Assembly (NCBI RefSeq): GCF_023716865.1
Contig: NZ_CP092417.1
Location: 1,218,001-1,282,000 of the forward strand
Direction: 5' to 3'
Length of the DNA stretch: 64,000 nt
Source: Endozoicomonas sp. SCSIO W0465
GTDB lineage: Bacteria > Pseudomonadota > Gammaproteobacteria > Pseudomonadales > Endozoicomonadaceae
Shown piece after piece: positions 46,069 to 55,742 of the stretch. Under the pieces are notes generated by a model. The model saw only the letters and a program-made list of their open reading frames with translations, ran no database searches and was not told where the DNA came from. The number at the start of each line of letters is the position of its first letter. Within the stretch, counting starts at the first letter, position 1. Both the position numbers and the translations under genes were made by a program.

Positions 46069-47728
46069 TGCATAAGAAGATATTTGTTAGCTGTATTAGA
46101 CCGGTTTATGGTCTGTTGAACAGCGTTTCTGGAAGCTTGAACGGTGATTCTGGAAATCATCAAAAAGTGTTCAAAAGAAACCAGAATAGGTGTTCAAGTG
46201 TTACCAGAATGGGTGTTCAAGTGTTACCAGAATGAGTGTTCAAGAGTTACCAGAATATGCAAATGGCAGTCAGGATATCAGGACAGCGAATATTGACCGG
46301 ATCGCCGATAAAGGTACCCGGTTCACCAATGGCTATGTCACCTTTTCAGTGTGTGGCCCGAGTCGTGCGGGTTTACTGACCGGGCGTTACCAGGGGCGCT
46401 TTGGTTTTGGCCGTAACCCGGTGATTGACCCCACGGATACCACGGCGGGCCTGCCATTATCAGAAAAAATGATATCCGAATTGATGAGTACCTGACCGAT
46501 GAGCTGTCCAATGAGGCGGTCAGCTTTATTGAGCGGGAGCAGGATAACCCGTTTTTTCTCTACCTGGCCTACAATGCGCCTCATGAGCCATTGCAGGCAA
46601 CCCCTGAGTATCTGACGCGAAACCGACATATCAGGGACAAAAAGCGTCGCACCTATGCCGGCATGGTAACAGCAGTGGATGATGGCGTTGGCCGTATGCT
46701 GGATACACTGGCAGCACTGGATATTGACGACAACACCCTTATTTTTTTCCTGTCCGATAATGGTGGTTCACGAAAAAAATGCCTCGAGCAATGCGCCGCT
46801 CAGGGGGAATAAAGGTGAGTACTTTGAAGGTGGAATTCATGTTCCGTTTGCTGTCAGTTGGCCCTGTCTCTTGATCACAAATAGCTACCTTGTTCTATCA
46901 TTTCTCACTGATAAAACAGGTCATGCTTCCACTTTCTCCTAAACCATGGTCAGAACTAACTTTTGGATGTGCTGATTTGGGCGATACTCGACGTACAAAA
47001 CGACTTGTCAAAGTTGCTGCCGAGCTTTCAGCTCATACCGGTAATTCTTTGTCATCTTCATGCGAAGGTTATACCGCACTGGTAACTGGAGCTTACCGGC
47101 TGATTGAGAATGAGGCCGTAAAGCCTGAAGCAATAGCTGAGGCAGGCTTTCAGGCAACTGCCAAAATAGCGAGACAGTCTCGCCTACTTCTGGCTCTCGA
47201 AGATACAACAACCCTGGGTTATAAACATGCTGTCAGATCCGAGCTTGGTGATCTTGGAGGTCCTGAAGGCTCTAAAACCAGAGGATTCCACGTCCACTCT
47301 GTCTTCTTGGTTGATGCGGATACAGAGCGAAGCATTGGGCTTATTGATCAAGAACGATGGGTTAGAGAGGACGTTCAGCGGGGGAAAAAGAACCAACGTC
47401 GTCAGCTACCTTACGAGGGAAAGGAAAGCTTTAAGTGGCAAAGAGCCTCTGAAAACACAGAACAAAGGATGGGGGGTAAAATGCCTGACATCATCAGTGT
47501 TTGCGACCGGGAGGCGGATATATACGAATATATGCACTACAAACTGGATAACCGACAGCGGTTTGTTGTAAGAGCTACACAAAACAGAATCCTGGTGGAT
47601 GGCGAACTCTTATTATTTGATTCCTTAGCTCAGACTGAAGTGTTGGGGAAATATACGATAGTGGTTCCTCAAAAAGGAGGTAGAAAGAAGCGAAAGGCAA
47701 CGCTGCAGGTCAAAAGAAAGAAGATGAC

Positions 47729-49336
47729 GTAACTATTCAGCACTGAGCAAAGGCATATTACAGTAATTCCGAACAGCTCTATGAAGTGATTGATATATGT
47801 CCATTCCCTGTTTTCTGGCAGACGACAAATAGCTGCGAATCCGTGCAAACATAGAACCACCGTCTGCACTCCTGAAGCAGCCTGAGATTTTCTGCTTTAA
47901 CTTGGCCATTCGAACATCCCGCTCACTGCCATTGTTATCGAAGGGAATGGTAAAATCTGACATGAAGCGCAGTGTCTCAGCCTTGAACTCAGTGAGTCGT
48001 TTGAAGAGATTGTAAGCTTTAGTATTCTTGACTTTCTTGCGCTTAAGCTCCTCTCGTTGCTTCTCCATATAGACGACTTCTTTCATTAGAGCCCGCTGAA
48101 GCAACCGGTCATAAATCTTCTCGATTCGTTCACAGACAACACTTGGCATCTGTAGCATACCTATGGTCTTAAAGCCCTTGCAGTAATGCCAGGAAAGCCT
48201 CAGTAGCTTCATCAATCGCAACGCCAGTTGATTGCTGTCCCTATCAACAACACCCAAAAGCTCCCTCAGGTGATGGGCATTGCAAAGTACGTGAGTTGCC
48301 GCATATGCAAAATAGGATTTCCAATGATCATGAACCAGAACGCCTGCAAATGTTAGCAGTATGCCCATCGTGTCCATGGCCTCACGACCTCGCTTTTCAG
48401 ACAAGTAGTAGAGCGTCCATTGTTCATCCCGCATAACGTGTAGCCAGTGCAAAGAGCCCTCGGCCCGCATACCCGTTTCATCGGCTCCGGCAACAGACGA
48501 TTCCCGCAAGGCGTCACGAATAACCTCTTCAGTAGAAGCCAGATTTTCATAGGTTCTGGCCACAAAATTGGCGACAGTGCCTGCACTTACACTCATTTTA
48601 TAGAGAGTATTAAAATACTCTGACACGCGCTTAAAAGGCAGGAAATGGTATTGGTTAAGATAGACGGCCATAGCCTGTGTGGCTGAGCCATATTGTGCGG
48701 CAGCGGTAACACCTTCCGGGAATTCAGCCTGATTCCGACAACCACAAGTGCAGATTTTTACTTCAGCTCTATGGGCCGTTACTTCAAATTCACCCGGTCT
48801 CCCTGGTTCAAACACCTGTCGTTCAATATATTTGACCGGCTCACTATCAAGAAGAGACGCCTGACATTTATTGCATTCTTTAACCGGAAGGTACTCAATA
48901 TAGTCAGGGATATCGACCTGTTTAAGACAAGTGCCCTGATGCCCTTTCTTTCCACCGGCTTTATTACCAGAAGACTGTCTCAGACTTTTAGGATTGGGTT
49001 TTTCATCCGATGGATCGGTACCTTTATCTGCGGAAAGGTCGTCAGAATGATCTGGAGAATTACTGTTTTTACAAGGTTTTTGATAACCATCAGACGATGG
49101 CGGCTTGCTGCTGTTTTGACTGTTCTTGCCAACCTTTTCTTCCAATTCTCGACATCGCTCTTCCAGACAGGCAACTCTCATCCGCAGCTCTGCATTCTCT
49201 TTCAAGAGAATCTCAGCCGACATAGTTGCGGGTAGTTCTGGAATCATGCTGGCGAATATTGTGGAAAAATGGTGCTTAAGAGGATGGTATAAAAATCAGA
49301 AAATTCCAGATTTATGTGGGGGTGCTGAACAGTTAC
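47729..49336 (-). mobile_element. Complete IS66-type element (single transposase gene)
   Basis: A 1,608-bp element with ends GTAACTATTCAGCAC and GTAACTGTTCAGCAC and the 8-bp target duplication AAGATGAC at 47721-47728 and 49337-49344. It lacks tnpA and tnpB accessory genes, as in the ISBst12 subgroup. It is nearly identical over shared length to the damaged copy at 1-1384. Confidence 0.93.
47733..49247 (-). CDS. IS66-family transposase TnpC
   Basis: An intact 504-residue transposase. It has an N-terminal leucine-rich coiled coil (LLKENAELRMRVACLEERCRELEEKVG), a conserved NSSKPPSSDG segment, a Cys zinc-binding region (CNKCQASLL...CTCGCRNQ), the DDE_Tnp_IS66 core with Asp in GADETGM and Asp in LVHDHWKSYF, and the C-terminal NNGSERDVRMAKLKQKISGCFRS block with Glu. 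It probably mobilised to produce the other copy in this window. Confidence 0.94.
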   Translation of the reverse strand: MIPELPATMSAEILLKENAELRMRVACLEERCRELEEKVGKNSQNSSKPPSSDGYQKPCKNSNSPDHSDDLSADKGTDPSDEKPNPKSLRQSSGNKAGGKKGHQGTCLKQVDIPDYIEYLPVKECNKCQASLLDSEPVKYIERQVFEPGRPGEFEVTAHRAEVKICTCGCRNQAEFPEGVTAAAQYGSATQAMAVYLNQYHFLPFKRVSEYFNTLYKMSVSAGTVANFVARTYENLASTEEVIRDALRESSVAGADETGMRAEGSLHWLHVMRDEQWTLYYLSEKRGREAMDTMGILLTFAGVLVHDHWKSYFAYAATHVLCNAHHLRELLGVVDRDSNQLALRLMKLLRLSWHYCKGFKTIGMLQMPSVVCERIEKIYDRLLQRALMKEVVYMEKQREELKRKKVKNTKAYNLFKRLTEFKAETLRFMSDFTIPFDNNGSERDVRMAKLKQKISGCFRSADGGSMFARIRSYLSSARKQGMDIYQSLHRAVRNYCNMPLLSAE

Positions 49337-50259
49337 AAGATGACAATACAGGCGCCGCAAAGGCCAGGCGGCAGGCCGGAACCGGTAACTATGAATATTG
49401 TGTCGGCTGAAGAGATTGGCAATGACTCCGAAGACCGTTTGCACTGGGTACTATTGACAACTGAAGATATTGAAACATTCGAAGACTGTCGCTCTATCAT
49501 TCGATTTTACGAGCTCCGATGGCGAATAGAAGAGTTCCATAAGGCTTGGAAATCGGGAGCAGGAGTAGAAAGGCTTCGTCTGCAATCTCCGGATAACATT
49601 GAACGACTTGCGGTCATATTAATGTTTGTCGCTGTCAGACTAATGCAAATCCGTGAAGCATTAATGTTACCGAATGACAGGCAGCACAAAGACAGAAAGC
49701 TTTGGAGTGAAAAAACACTCGCGAATGAGGTGGTCAGTGATGATGAATGGCAGGTTCTCTGGCTAACCTATGAAAAAAAAGCGTTGCCCGATAAGCCGCC
49801 AACAGTCACTTGGCTGCTTCAAACGATTGCTCGGCTTGGTGGTTGGGGTGATTCAAAGCATACAGGGCAGCCCGGCTGGTTAGTGGTATGGGAAGGCTGG
49901 GCGAAATTGCAGGATCGGGTAAAAACCTGGCAGATAGCCCGGCAGTTCAGCGCTGGAGAGATGTGATCAAGAGTCAGCAGTTGGCCGGGGGTAATTCCTG
50001 TAGGTGTCGATTACCATCATCCGGTCAGCTCTCTGGATACAGGAAATACGGTGATCATCTGTACGACCTGAAACAGGACCCTGGTGAAAAGCACAATCTG
50101 GTGCAGAAAAATTAAAGTGCAGTTTGCTCAGCATAAAAAGCAAATGGAAGCGTGGGCTTCGGAGTTAATTGATCCGGTGGTTCGTCCGTCACGGGCTAAT
50201 AAAGAAAAGAGGGGATAACTTCTGAGGCATCTGTTCGTATTCTCGTTCCCAGTAAATGC

Positions 50260-50325
50260 AAAGGAAGCCGGGAAACCGACAAGCAGCATCAACAGCATCA
50301 CGAAAAACATCACAATTCCAATCAT
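50260..50325 (-). pseudogene. TRAP transporter large permease (DctM) N-terminal scrap
   Basis: About 22 codons, MIGIVMFFVMLLMLLVGFPA then SFAFTG, match the strongly conserved start of DctM-type TRAP permeases. The frame then leaves homology. It sits in the 250-bp gap between the sulfatase remnant and the next gene, where nothing else is recognisable. The scrap is too short to function. Confidence 0.55.
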
Positions 50326-50466
50326 TGTTATGTCGCCTGTTATCAGTGTTGTGGTGGGACGTAACGTCGATACGCCTTCACGACAGGTCTCTGGCACCTG
50401 TTGTTTTAGCGTGAATCAGGTGTATCAACTTAGTCATCCCGGGGTACGTTTTCGTACCATTAGACT

Positions 50467-51075
50467 TTAGATGCCTTTACTGTTTCTCAGTAACTGCAAA
50501 TTTTTGACTGGAACAACCTCAGTTTCTGATGTTTCTTTGGCGATTTTACTGGGCTGCAGAGGAGCGTCTGTAGAATTTGCCCGTCGTTTTCGAACAGTTA
50601 CGTTTCTCTTTGATGATGCGGCTGAATTTTTGCTCATTGCCATAGTTTTATTTTTTTCCTTTAACATATTAATTTTGTCAATATCTTTAGAAACACGCTC
50701 CATGAAAAGATCGAATTCCTGTTTTATTTGACTATTGGCTTGTTCATCATCGCTGTCATATACGGGTTGAATATAATTTTTGGAATGATAATGTTTCCAA
50801 AGTTCAATCCCGTGGCGCATTGTATGAGTAACACCCTTGATTTCATCATCCGATAGCTGTTCAGCTTGATCTAGTGCATCACGAGCTGTTATGTGGGCTC
50901 CTTTATAATTCCAACGGAACTTAGTGTCATCCATACATGTAATATAAGCAACCATGCCGCGAACTTCATAATCTCCGAAAGTTGCAGGACTATCTTTTTG
51001 AATTTCCTCAGGAGATCTATCATCAAGTGGAAATTTATAAGTACTGATAGTAATAAAATCTGTCCTGATTACCAC
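50467..51075 (-). CDS. Hypothetical protein, 5' end replaced by element B
   Basis: An open frame of up to 202 residues whose first codons (GTG at 51075, VVIRT) come from the terminal repeat of element B. The original start is therefore lost or lies inside; no good internal ribosome-binding site is evident. I do not recognise the family. The N-terminal half is mixed charged (FRWNYKGAHITARDALDQAEQLSDDEIKGVTHTMRHGIELWKHYH); the middle is a coiled-coil-like helix (IKQEFDLFMERVSKDIDKINMLKEKNK); the C-terminal 60 residues are Ser/Lys/Arg rich with a KRNVTVRKRRAN basic patch. It could be a truncated effector-like or DNA-binding protein, or a pseudogene. Confidence 0.45.
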   Translation of the reverse strand: MVIRTDFITISTYKFPLDDRSPEEIQKDSPATFGDYEVRGMVAYITCMDDTKFRWNYKGAHITARDALDQAEQLSDDEIKGVTHTMRHGIELWKHYHSKNYIQPVYDSDDEQANSQIKQEFDLFMERVSKDIDKINMLKEKNKTMAMSKNSAASSKRNVTVRKRRANSTDAPLQPSKIAKETSETEVVPVKNLQLLRNSKGI

Positions 51076-51142
51076 CGACCCTACGTCGTGAGCCAGCTGC
51101 TATAATAAACGTCGATAGTCATGTGTTTTGGAGGTAAAACTG

Positions 51143-52266
51143 ATGTGTAAAAACACCATTCAGTTCCAAAAAGGCCTTGGCATTATGCAATTTCTGGCTA
51201 ATTACGGCAGTGAAGAGCAGTGTGAGAACGCGCTGTCCTCTTGGCGCTGGCCAGATGGCTTCCAATGCCCGAAGTGTGGCTCCCGCAGTTTCTGCAAGCT
51301 TCACCGGAAAGCTGAATTCCAGTGCAATTGCTGCCGTTGCCAAACCTCGCTTACCAGTAACACTATCTTTGACTCAACAAAGCTGCCTCTAGCTACCTGG
51401 TTTCTGGGTATCTATCTCGTCACCCAGAATAAAGCGGGGATTTCTTGCCTGACGCTTCATCGACAACTTGGCATTTCCTACAATGCCGCATTGCGCATGA
51501 AACACAAACTCATGCAGGTCATGATGGAAAGAGATAACAGCTGGCAGTTGAGTGGTTTTGTTCAGATTGATGACGCCTATTGGGGCGGAGAGCGCCACGG
51601 AGGCCGCCGGGGCAGAGGCTCAGAGAACAAAGCCCCCTTCGTGGCCGCAGTTCAGACAGATGCTGATAACCACCCTATCTACATGAAGTTCAATGCCGTT
51701 GATAACTTCCGGCGAAAAACCATTCAGGAGTGGGCAGAACATGCCCTGAAAAAGGGTGTCCGGGCCGTCAGCGATGGCTTGTCCTGTTTCCGGGGTATTG
51801 AAGATGCCGGATGCCAGCACACAGCCATCATTACCGGTGGTGGGCATGCATCCATGGAGAATGAGTTGTTCACCTGGGTAAATACCATGCTGGGAAACGT
51901 GAAAACAGCGATTACCGGTACTTACCATAAGCTCGACCCCAAGCATCTGGGCCGTTATCTATCAGAGTTCAACTATCGGTTTAACCGGCGTTTTGATATG
52001 CCTTCAGGCTCTTTTCGGGTTACAGACTGCTCTGCAATGAAAATTGGCCAAAGGCCTTGATATACAATGCCTTCAGGAAACTGCTGGCTAAATATTGCCA
52101 AGCCCTGCCACAGGAGGATTCCAGCCTGATTTATGAAATCAGCAGTCTGCAATACGAAAAGAGCCTGCCTTCAATGATCTCAAGGCTAGGTCGGGCTGCA
52201 GTCAATACAGCACCGATGCCGGATCGACTTCTCAAACTGCCAGACGTCCAGTGGAAACCGGGTTAG
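51143..52266 (+). pseudogene. Element B transposase (IS1595 family), disrupted by a MITE
   Basis: It starts at the ATG at 51143 (GGAGGT ribosome-binding site). A zinc ribbon (CPKCGSRSFCKLHRKAEFQCNCCRC) is followed by the helix NAALRMKHKLMQVM, Asp pair in VQIDDAYWGGERHG, and ITGTYHKLDPKHLGRYLSEFNYRFNRRFDMPS. There the MITE enters and brings a stop at 52060. The lost tail MISRLGRAAVNTAPMPDRLLKLPDVQWKPG resumes at 52174-52266. About 300 of 340 residues precede the break. Confidence 0.9.
52007..52165. mobile_element. 159-bp MITE with GGCTCTTTTCG ends
   Basis: Inverted ends GGCTCTTTTCG...CAGACTGCT (25 bp with a 5-base mismatched middle) and an 8-bp duplication TGCCTTCA at 51999-52006 and 52166-52173. 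The empty site ATATGCCTTCAATGATC is preserved in element B copy 1. End sequence and duplication size fit the ISL3 family, so it is probably a non-autonomous ISL3 derivative; that family link is an inference. Confidence 0.85.
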
Positions 52267-52532
52267 CCATCAACCGATAATTGAAAGTCAGTTGACGTAT
52301 TAATATCATTATTTCGAATGATGATGTGGGTCTTTGCTTGTTCGGAGCGGTTATGAAACCGAATTTAGTTGATAATCTGGAGAACAAGCCGTCATGATGC
52401 CTGCTCCACCGGTAATACTGGAGAGGTTCTATTATTTCTTTACCGGGTTATAGACATAAAGAATGAAAAGCTGCACGTATATTCTTAAATTATCTTTCCC
52501 TGTGTCATGACGTACGATCAGTGGTAATCAGG

Positions 52533-52997
52533 AAAAATAATGAGCTTGAATCAACCTCTATTTTTGCTGAAAGTGCGGATGCTGATAACTGATCTATTTC
52601 TCAAAAACCATTACCACGCAAAAATAGCTGATTAATAAACTCCATTCTTTAGAGCCACTGGTGAACTTTATAAAAACATCATTGTCAAAATGCGTGCATG
52701 AATGTGATTTTTTTAGCCAGTGGGCTATCCAATTCAGGGTAATGATGAGATTGTAACAGCCGATCTCGCACAGAATCCATTAGCCCTTGCAATATGCGAG
52801 TGGGTGAATCTGAAACGATAAAAATATTCTGCAATTCGTAATTGATTGCAATTTTGATTGCTTATTCAAAGTGGCTGGTGAACTTCATTAAAACATTTTG
52901 TCCAAGACCGCTTGAATAATATCTATTATAAGTTCGTGAAAAAATCCAGGCACATCCATTAAATCATGGACGAACATCTGCATTAGAGGAATATCTT
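52533..52997. other. AT-rich non-coding leader of the array, with a degenerate direct repeat
   Basis: No gene is recognised. GGTGAACTTTATAAAAACAT at 52661-52680 recurs as GGTGAACTTCATTAAAACAT at 52877-52896. The last ~40 bases before 52998 resemble the leaders of copies 2 and 3 (CATGGAYGAAYATYTGCRTTAGAGG); farther upstream the similarity ends. A promoter for copy 1 is presumably here. Confidence 0.5.
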
Positions 52998-55742
52998 GTG
53001 TCACCGTCTCAAATTGATAGATCGGATTATCAAACGCTCCCAACTCAACCATGTTTGAATACCCGAGCCAGCAGACCATCCAAGCGGTATTCCAGTCATA
53101 TTGATACCATTGGATGCGACGTAACACCATTAGCCAAGCGCCTCTGCCATATATCCGTTGCAGGTCCGCTAAATCAGTCTGCTGACTATTCTCCCCCTAA
53201 CCGGGGACAACTGGGTGGCAAAGGGATGTTTTTGCGGCGCATGGAGGAAGCAGACCTGCAGGTCCCATCGTTCAAATGTATTACCGCTCAAATGATGAAT
53301 GCGCTGGAACAACACCCCCTGGATAGTGGTCGTTTAGCTCCCCATCTCTCCGGAATTGCCTACGGGATTGTCGATAAACCGGGATCAAAAACCAGCCTGA
53401 CTAGGATTAAGGAACACCTTAACCTTAATGCATTGCAACCTTTAGACCATGCCATAAGAGACAAGTGGCTGAAAGGCTTGTCGACATTTATCGCCAGCGA
53501 TGACTTTTACCAACAGGTTAAAGATTCTGAAGCGGCCCGACACATCAGGGATCTGCGCCGTCAACTGGAAGAACTGTCCCCATCACAGCCGGTGATTGTG
53601 CGCAGTTCTGGCGTCAATGAAGATAACTACGGCGATGCCCAGGCTGGCAAATACCGCTCTGAAGTTCAGGGCGAAGATGATGTGTTGCGGACCTGCCTGA
53701 AGGTGATGGCCTCTGGTTACCGGCCTGAAGTCTGCCCGGAGGGTGGACCACAACCCATGGCACTGATCATCCAACACTGCATTGACTGCCACTATGGCGG
53801 GGTGGTCATGAGCTATCAATCACTGCAGGATGATACCGTCCGGGTTGAGTACACACCCGGTCAGCCCAGAGGTTCAGTGGCCGGACAGTCCGGTACCATT
53901 CCTCACCGCATCGACATTGATCGCCAGGCAGGGGCTGACAACCTGCAGTACTTTCCCGGGACGGTCTCTAGTCTCTTCGTTCTGCAAAAGAACACCGATA
54001 ATAACGGCTATTCGGAAACAGAGATTCAGGACGCTGCTACCCAATCAGACGGAGGTGGCCAGCGGCTCAGCAATGGCCTGGTGTCAGAACTCAGGGAAGC
54101 GGTGACAAAGCTGGAAGATCTATTGCTTTGTCCGGTGGATGTGGAGTTCGCCATCGATCATGAGGGACGCCTGTTTTTGTTGCAGGTGCGCCCTGTTACC
54201 CGACTCTCCGGCGGCATGGATTTTGCCCTCTCCATACCCAAACCCGAAGAGACCCTGGCCAGTGGCGAGGGCGCCAGCGAAGGACACTGCACCGGACCAC
54301 TCTGGGTGGCCAAAAACCGGGCAGCAGACACCCTTCCGGAGGGAGCCATTGTCGTGGCCCGACATGGTGAAGAGTGGATGCTTGAGCCTGAGTGCCTGGA
54401 GCGGGCAGCAGGTTTTGTTTTTGCTGCAGGTGGAACCAATGACCATGTGGCGATCACCCTGAGACAGGCAGAAAAACCCTGTCTGCTGGCCGGTGACCAG
54501 TATCCGACCGTGGCTGCTCAGGATGGTCAACAAGCGACGCTGGCCTGCGTCCGTTTTAACGGTTCACCCGGTGCCTTTGTGGTTGCCGGTGACCTGACCG
54601 AAGAACTGGCAAGTCACAGAACCTCATCCGCTGCCTTTTCTGATATGCCGGTAGTGGAAACTGTGGCGTCACGTGATGATTTGTTCCCCCCTGAAGGCAC
54701 ATTAAGTCAGGTGGCTACCGCTTTCCACTGGCTTACCGACCAAAATGCTCGCTTGCTGGCATTTTTCGCTCCCGGCGGCGGGCTGGAATGCTTGGCAAAC
54801 CCGATAAAACTGAGCATGTCGGCACAACGGTCAGAGCTGCTGGCTGCGACTCAGGCCCGTACAAAACAACTGATTCAGGGGGCTGAAGCGCTGCTGGATA
54901 GTTACCGGGCATTCCTGCTGCTCGCTGGTGACCGCCACTCATCCCAGCTCCAGCCATTACGGGATGAATTACCGCAACTGATGACCCGGTTTGAGACGCT
55001 GAAACAAACCATCAGATCAGGGCTAGAGCGTATCACCCAGCCCCTGCAGGGCGGTGAAAAACTGCCGGTATCCCCGGGAACGTTTTGCCAGTGGCTGGCG
55101 GCCTGCCATCAGTTACAATCCTGTCTTCAGGCTCTCGATCCCACGGAGCCTGAGCAGGTCAGGAGTGTCCATGAGTTGATTTTTGCCCTGCATCAGCGCT
55201 TCATAAGGGCGCTCGGACCGGTCACTCTGGCTTCTGGTCAGGGCACGGTATCGGCAAAAGATTACATCACTTATCTTGATTTCACACCTCCCGGTGAAGA
55301 GGCGCTGTTATTGAGTCCGTCCGGCAAAGTAGCCATCGAAAAATTACGGTGTCCAGTGACTGTCGTCAGTATGGTGGATGCTTTGATTGTTAACCTGGAG
55401 TTAGGAAATCATACGAGCATTATCGAGCTACTTGAACAGGCCGAGGGAGGCAAAGGACGCACCTTGCGGATGAAATTTTCTGATAAATTTCATAAACCTG
55501 ATGGCAGTGATCGACCCGGAAATTTAAAGCGCATGTGGTTTCTGGCGCAGTTACTGAAAGCGATTGAACTGGATAAAAATGCTGATAACATGAAGCTCGG
55601 TTGCAACGCCGTAGCGGGAGAAATGATCGTCGAATGCTCCCACATGACAACAAGGCAAGCTATGCAGGATGCCTTTGAAAAACTGATACCCGTGTTAAAC
55701 GATTTGCCCGGACTGAATCTTCACCTGGAGAACACCCAACTT

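Larger units (their letters stand above)
43618..46257 (-). mobile_element. IS21-family element
   Basis: Carries istA and istB on the minus strand. The ends begin TATTCTGGT and hold several copies of a subterminal repeat (consensus GTTCAAGTGTTACCAGAAT): four at about 46168-46257 and two at about 43618-43665. These are transposase-binding repeats as known for IS21. I see no target duplication: the left flank is tnpB and the right flank is a sulfatase, so one side has probably been deleted or rearranged. Confidence 0.85.
46923..49966 (+). pseudogene. Tn5/IS50-like transposase, split by an IS66-type element
   Basis: The N-terminal part (46923-47728) has the Tnp DNA-binding domain (WSELTFGCADLGDTRRTKRLVKVAAEL), Asp in LLALEDTTTLGYKH and Asp in ISVCDREADIYEYM. 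The C-terminal part (49345-49966) has the catalytic Glu in YELRWRIEEFHKAWKSGAGVERLRLQSPDNIERLAVIL. Joined across the 8-bp duplication AAGATGAC the frame is continuous and yields about 470 residues, close to Tn5 transposase. It is inactive as it stands. Confidence 0.9.
46864..49977 (+). mobile_element. IS50-like (IS4 family) element, itself split by an IS66-type element
   Basis: Ends are CTGTCTCTTGATCACA and, inverted, CTGACTCTTGATCACA, related in form to the Tn5/IS50 outside end. The flanks carry the 9-bp duplication CAGTTGGCC at 46855-46863 and 49978-49986, the size expected for IS50. Without the IS66-type insertion and its 8-bp duplication the element is about 1.5 kb. Confidence 0.92.
46258..50217 (+). 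pseudogene. Sulfatase, truncated, deleted and split by nested ISs
   Basis: Fragments of one arylsulfatase-type gene. 46258-46490 gives NGSQDIRTANIDRIADKGTRFTNGY and the formylglycine motif CGPSRAGLLTGR. 46500-46863 gives PFFLYLAYNAPHEPLQATPEYLTR, FFLSDNGG and, after a frameshift in an A run near 46782, NKGEYFEGGIHVPFAVSWP. 49987-50217 resumes as GVIPVGVDYHHPVSSLDT and HLYDLKQDPGEKHNLVQKN. The N-terminus is lost to the IS21-type element. The metal-site block between GRNPV and the PFFLYL segment, and the block after SSLDT, are deleted. It is clearly non-functional. Confidence 0.85.
51064..52532 (+). mobile_element. IS1595-type element B copy 2, containing a MITE
   Basis: Same ends as copy 1 (CCTGATTACCAC on both sides, inverted), opposite orientation, 1,469 bp. 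Removing the 159-bp MITE and its 8-bp duplication leaves 1,302 bp. No target duplication is visible: the flanks read AAATCTGT and AAAAATAA. One flank has probably been deleted or exchanged. Confidence 0.88.

Noticed and set aside
46165..46257. Short spaced repeats resembling a CRISPR fragment
   Set aside because: The repeats run back to back with 21-22 bp period, have inverted relatives at the other end of the IS21-type element, and are typical IS21 terminal transposase-binding sites.
23036..52532. Composite transposon bounded by the two element B copies
   Set aside because: Both transposases are disrupted, copy 1 has its own target duplication, and the interior is a standard flagellar locus; a single mobile unit is not supported.
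52888..53130. Minus-strand 80-codon frame across the start of array copy 1
   Set aside because: Not conserved in copies 2 and 3 and overlaps the leader and coding start of the sense gene.
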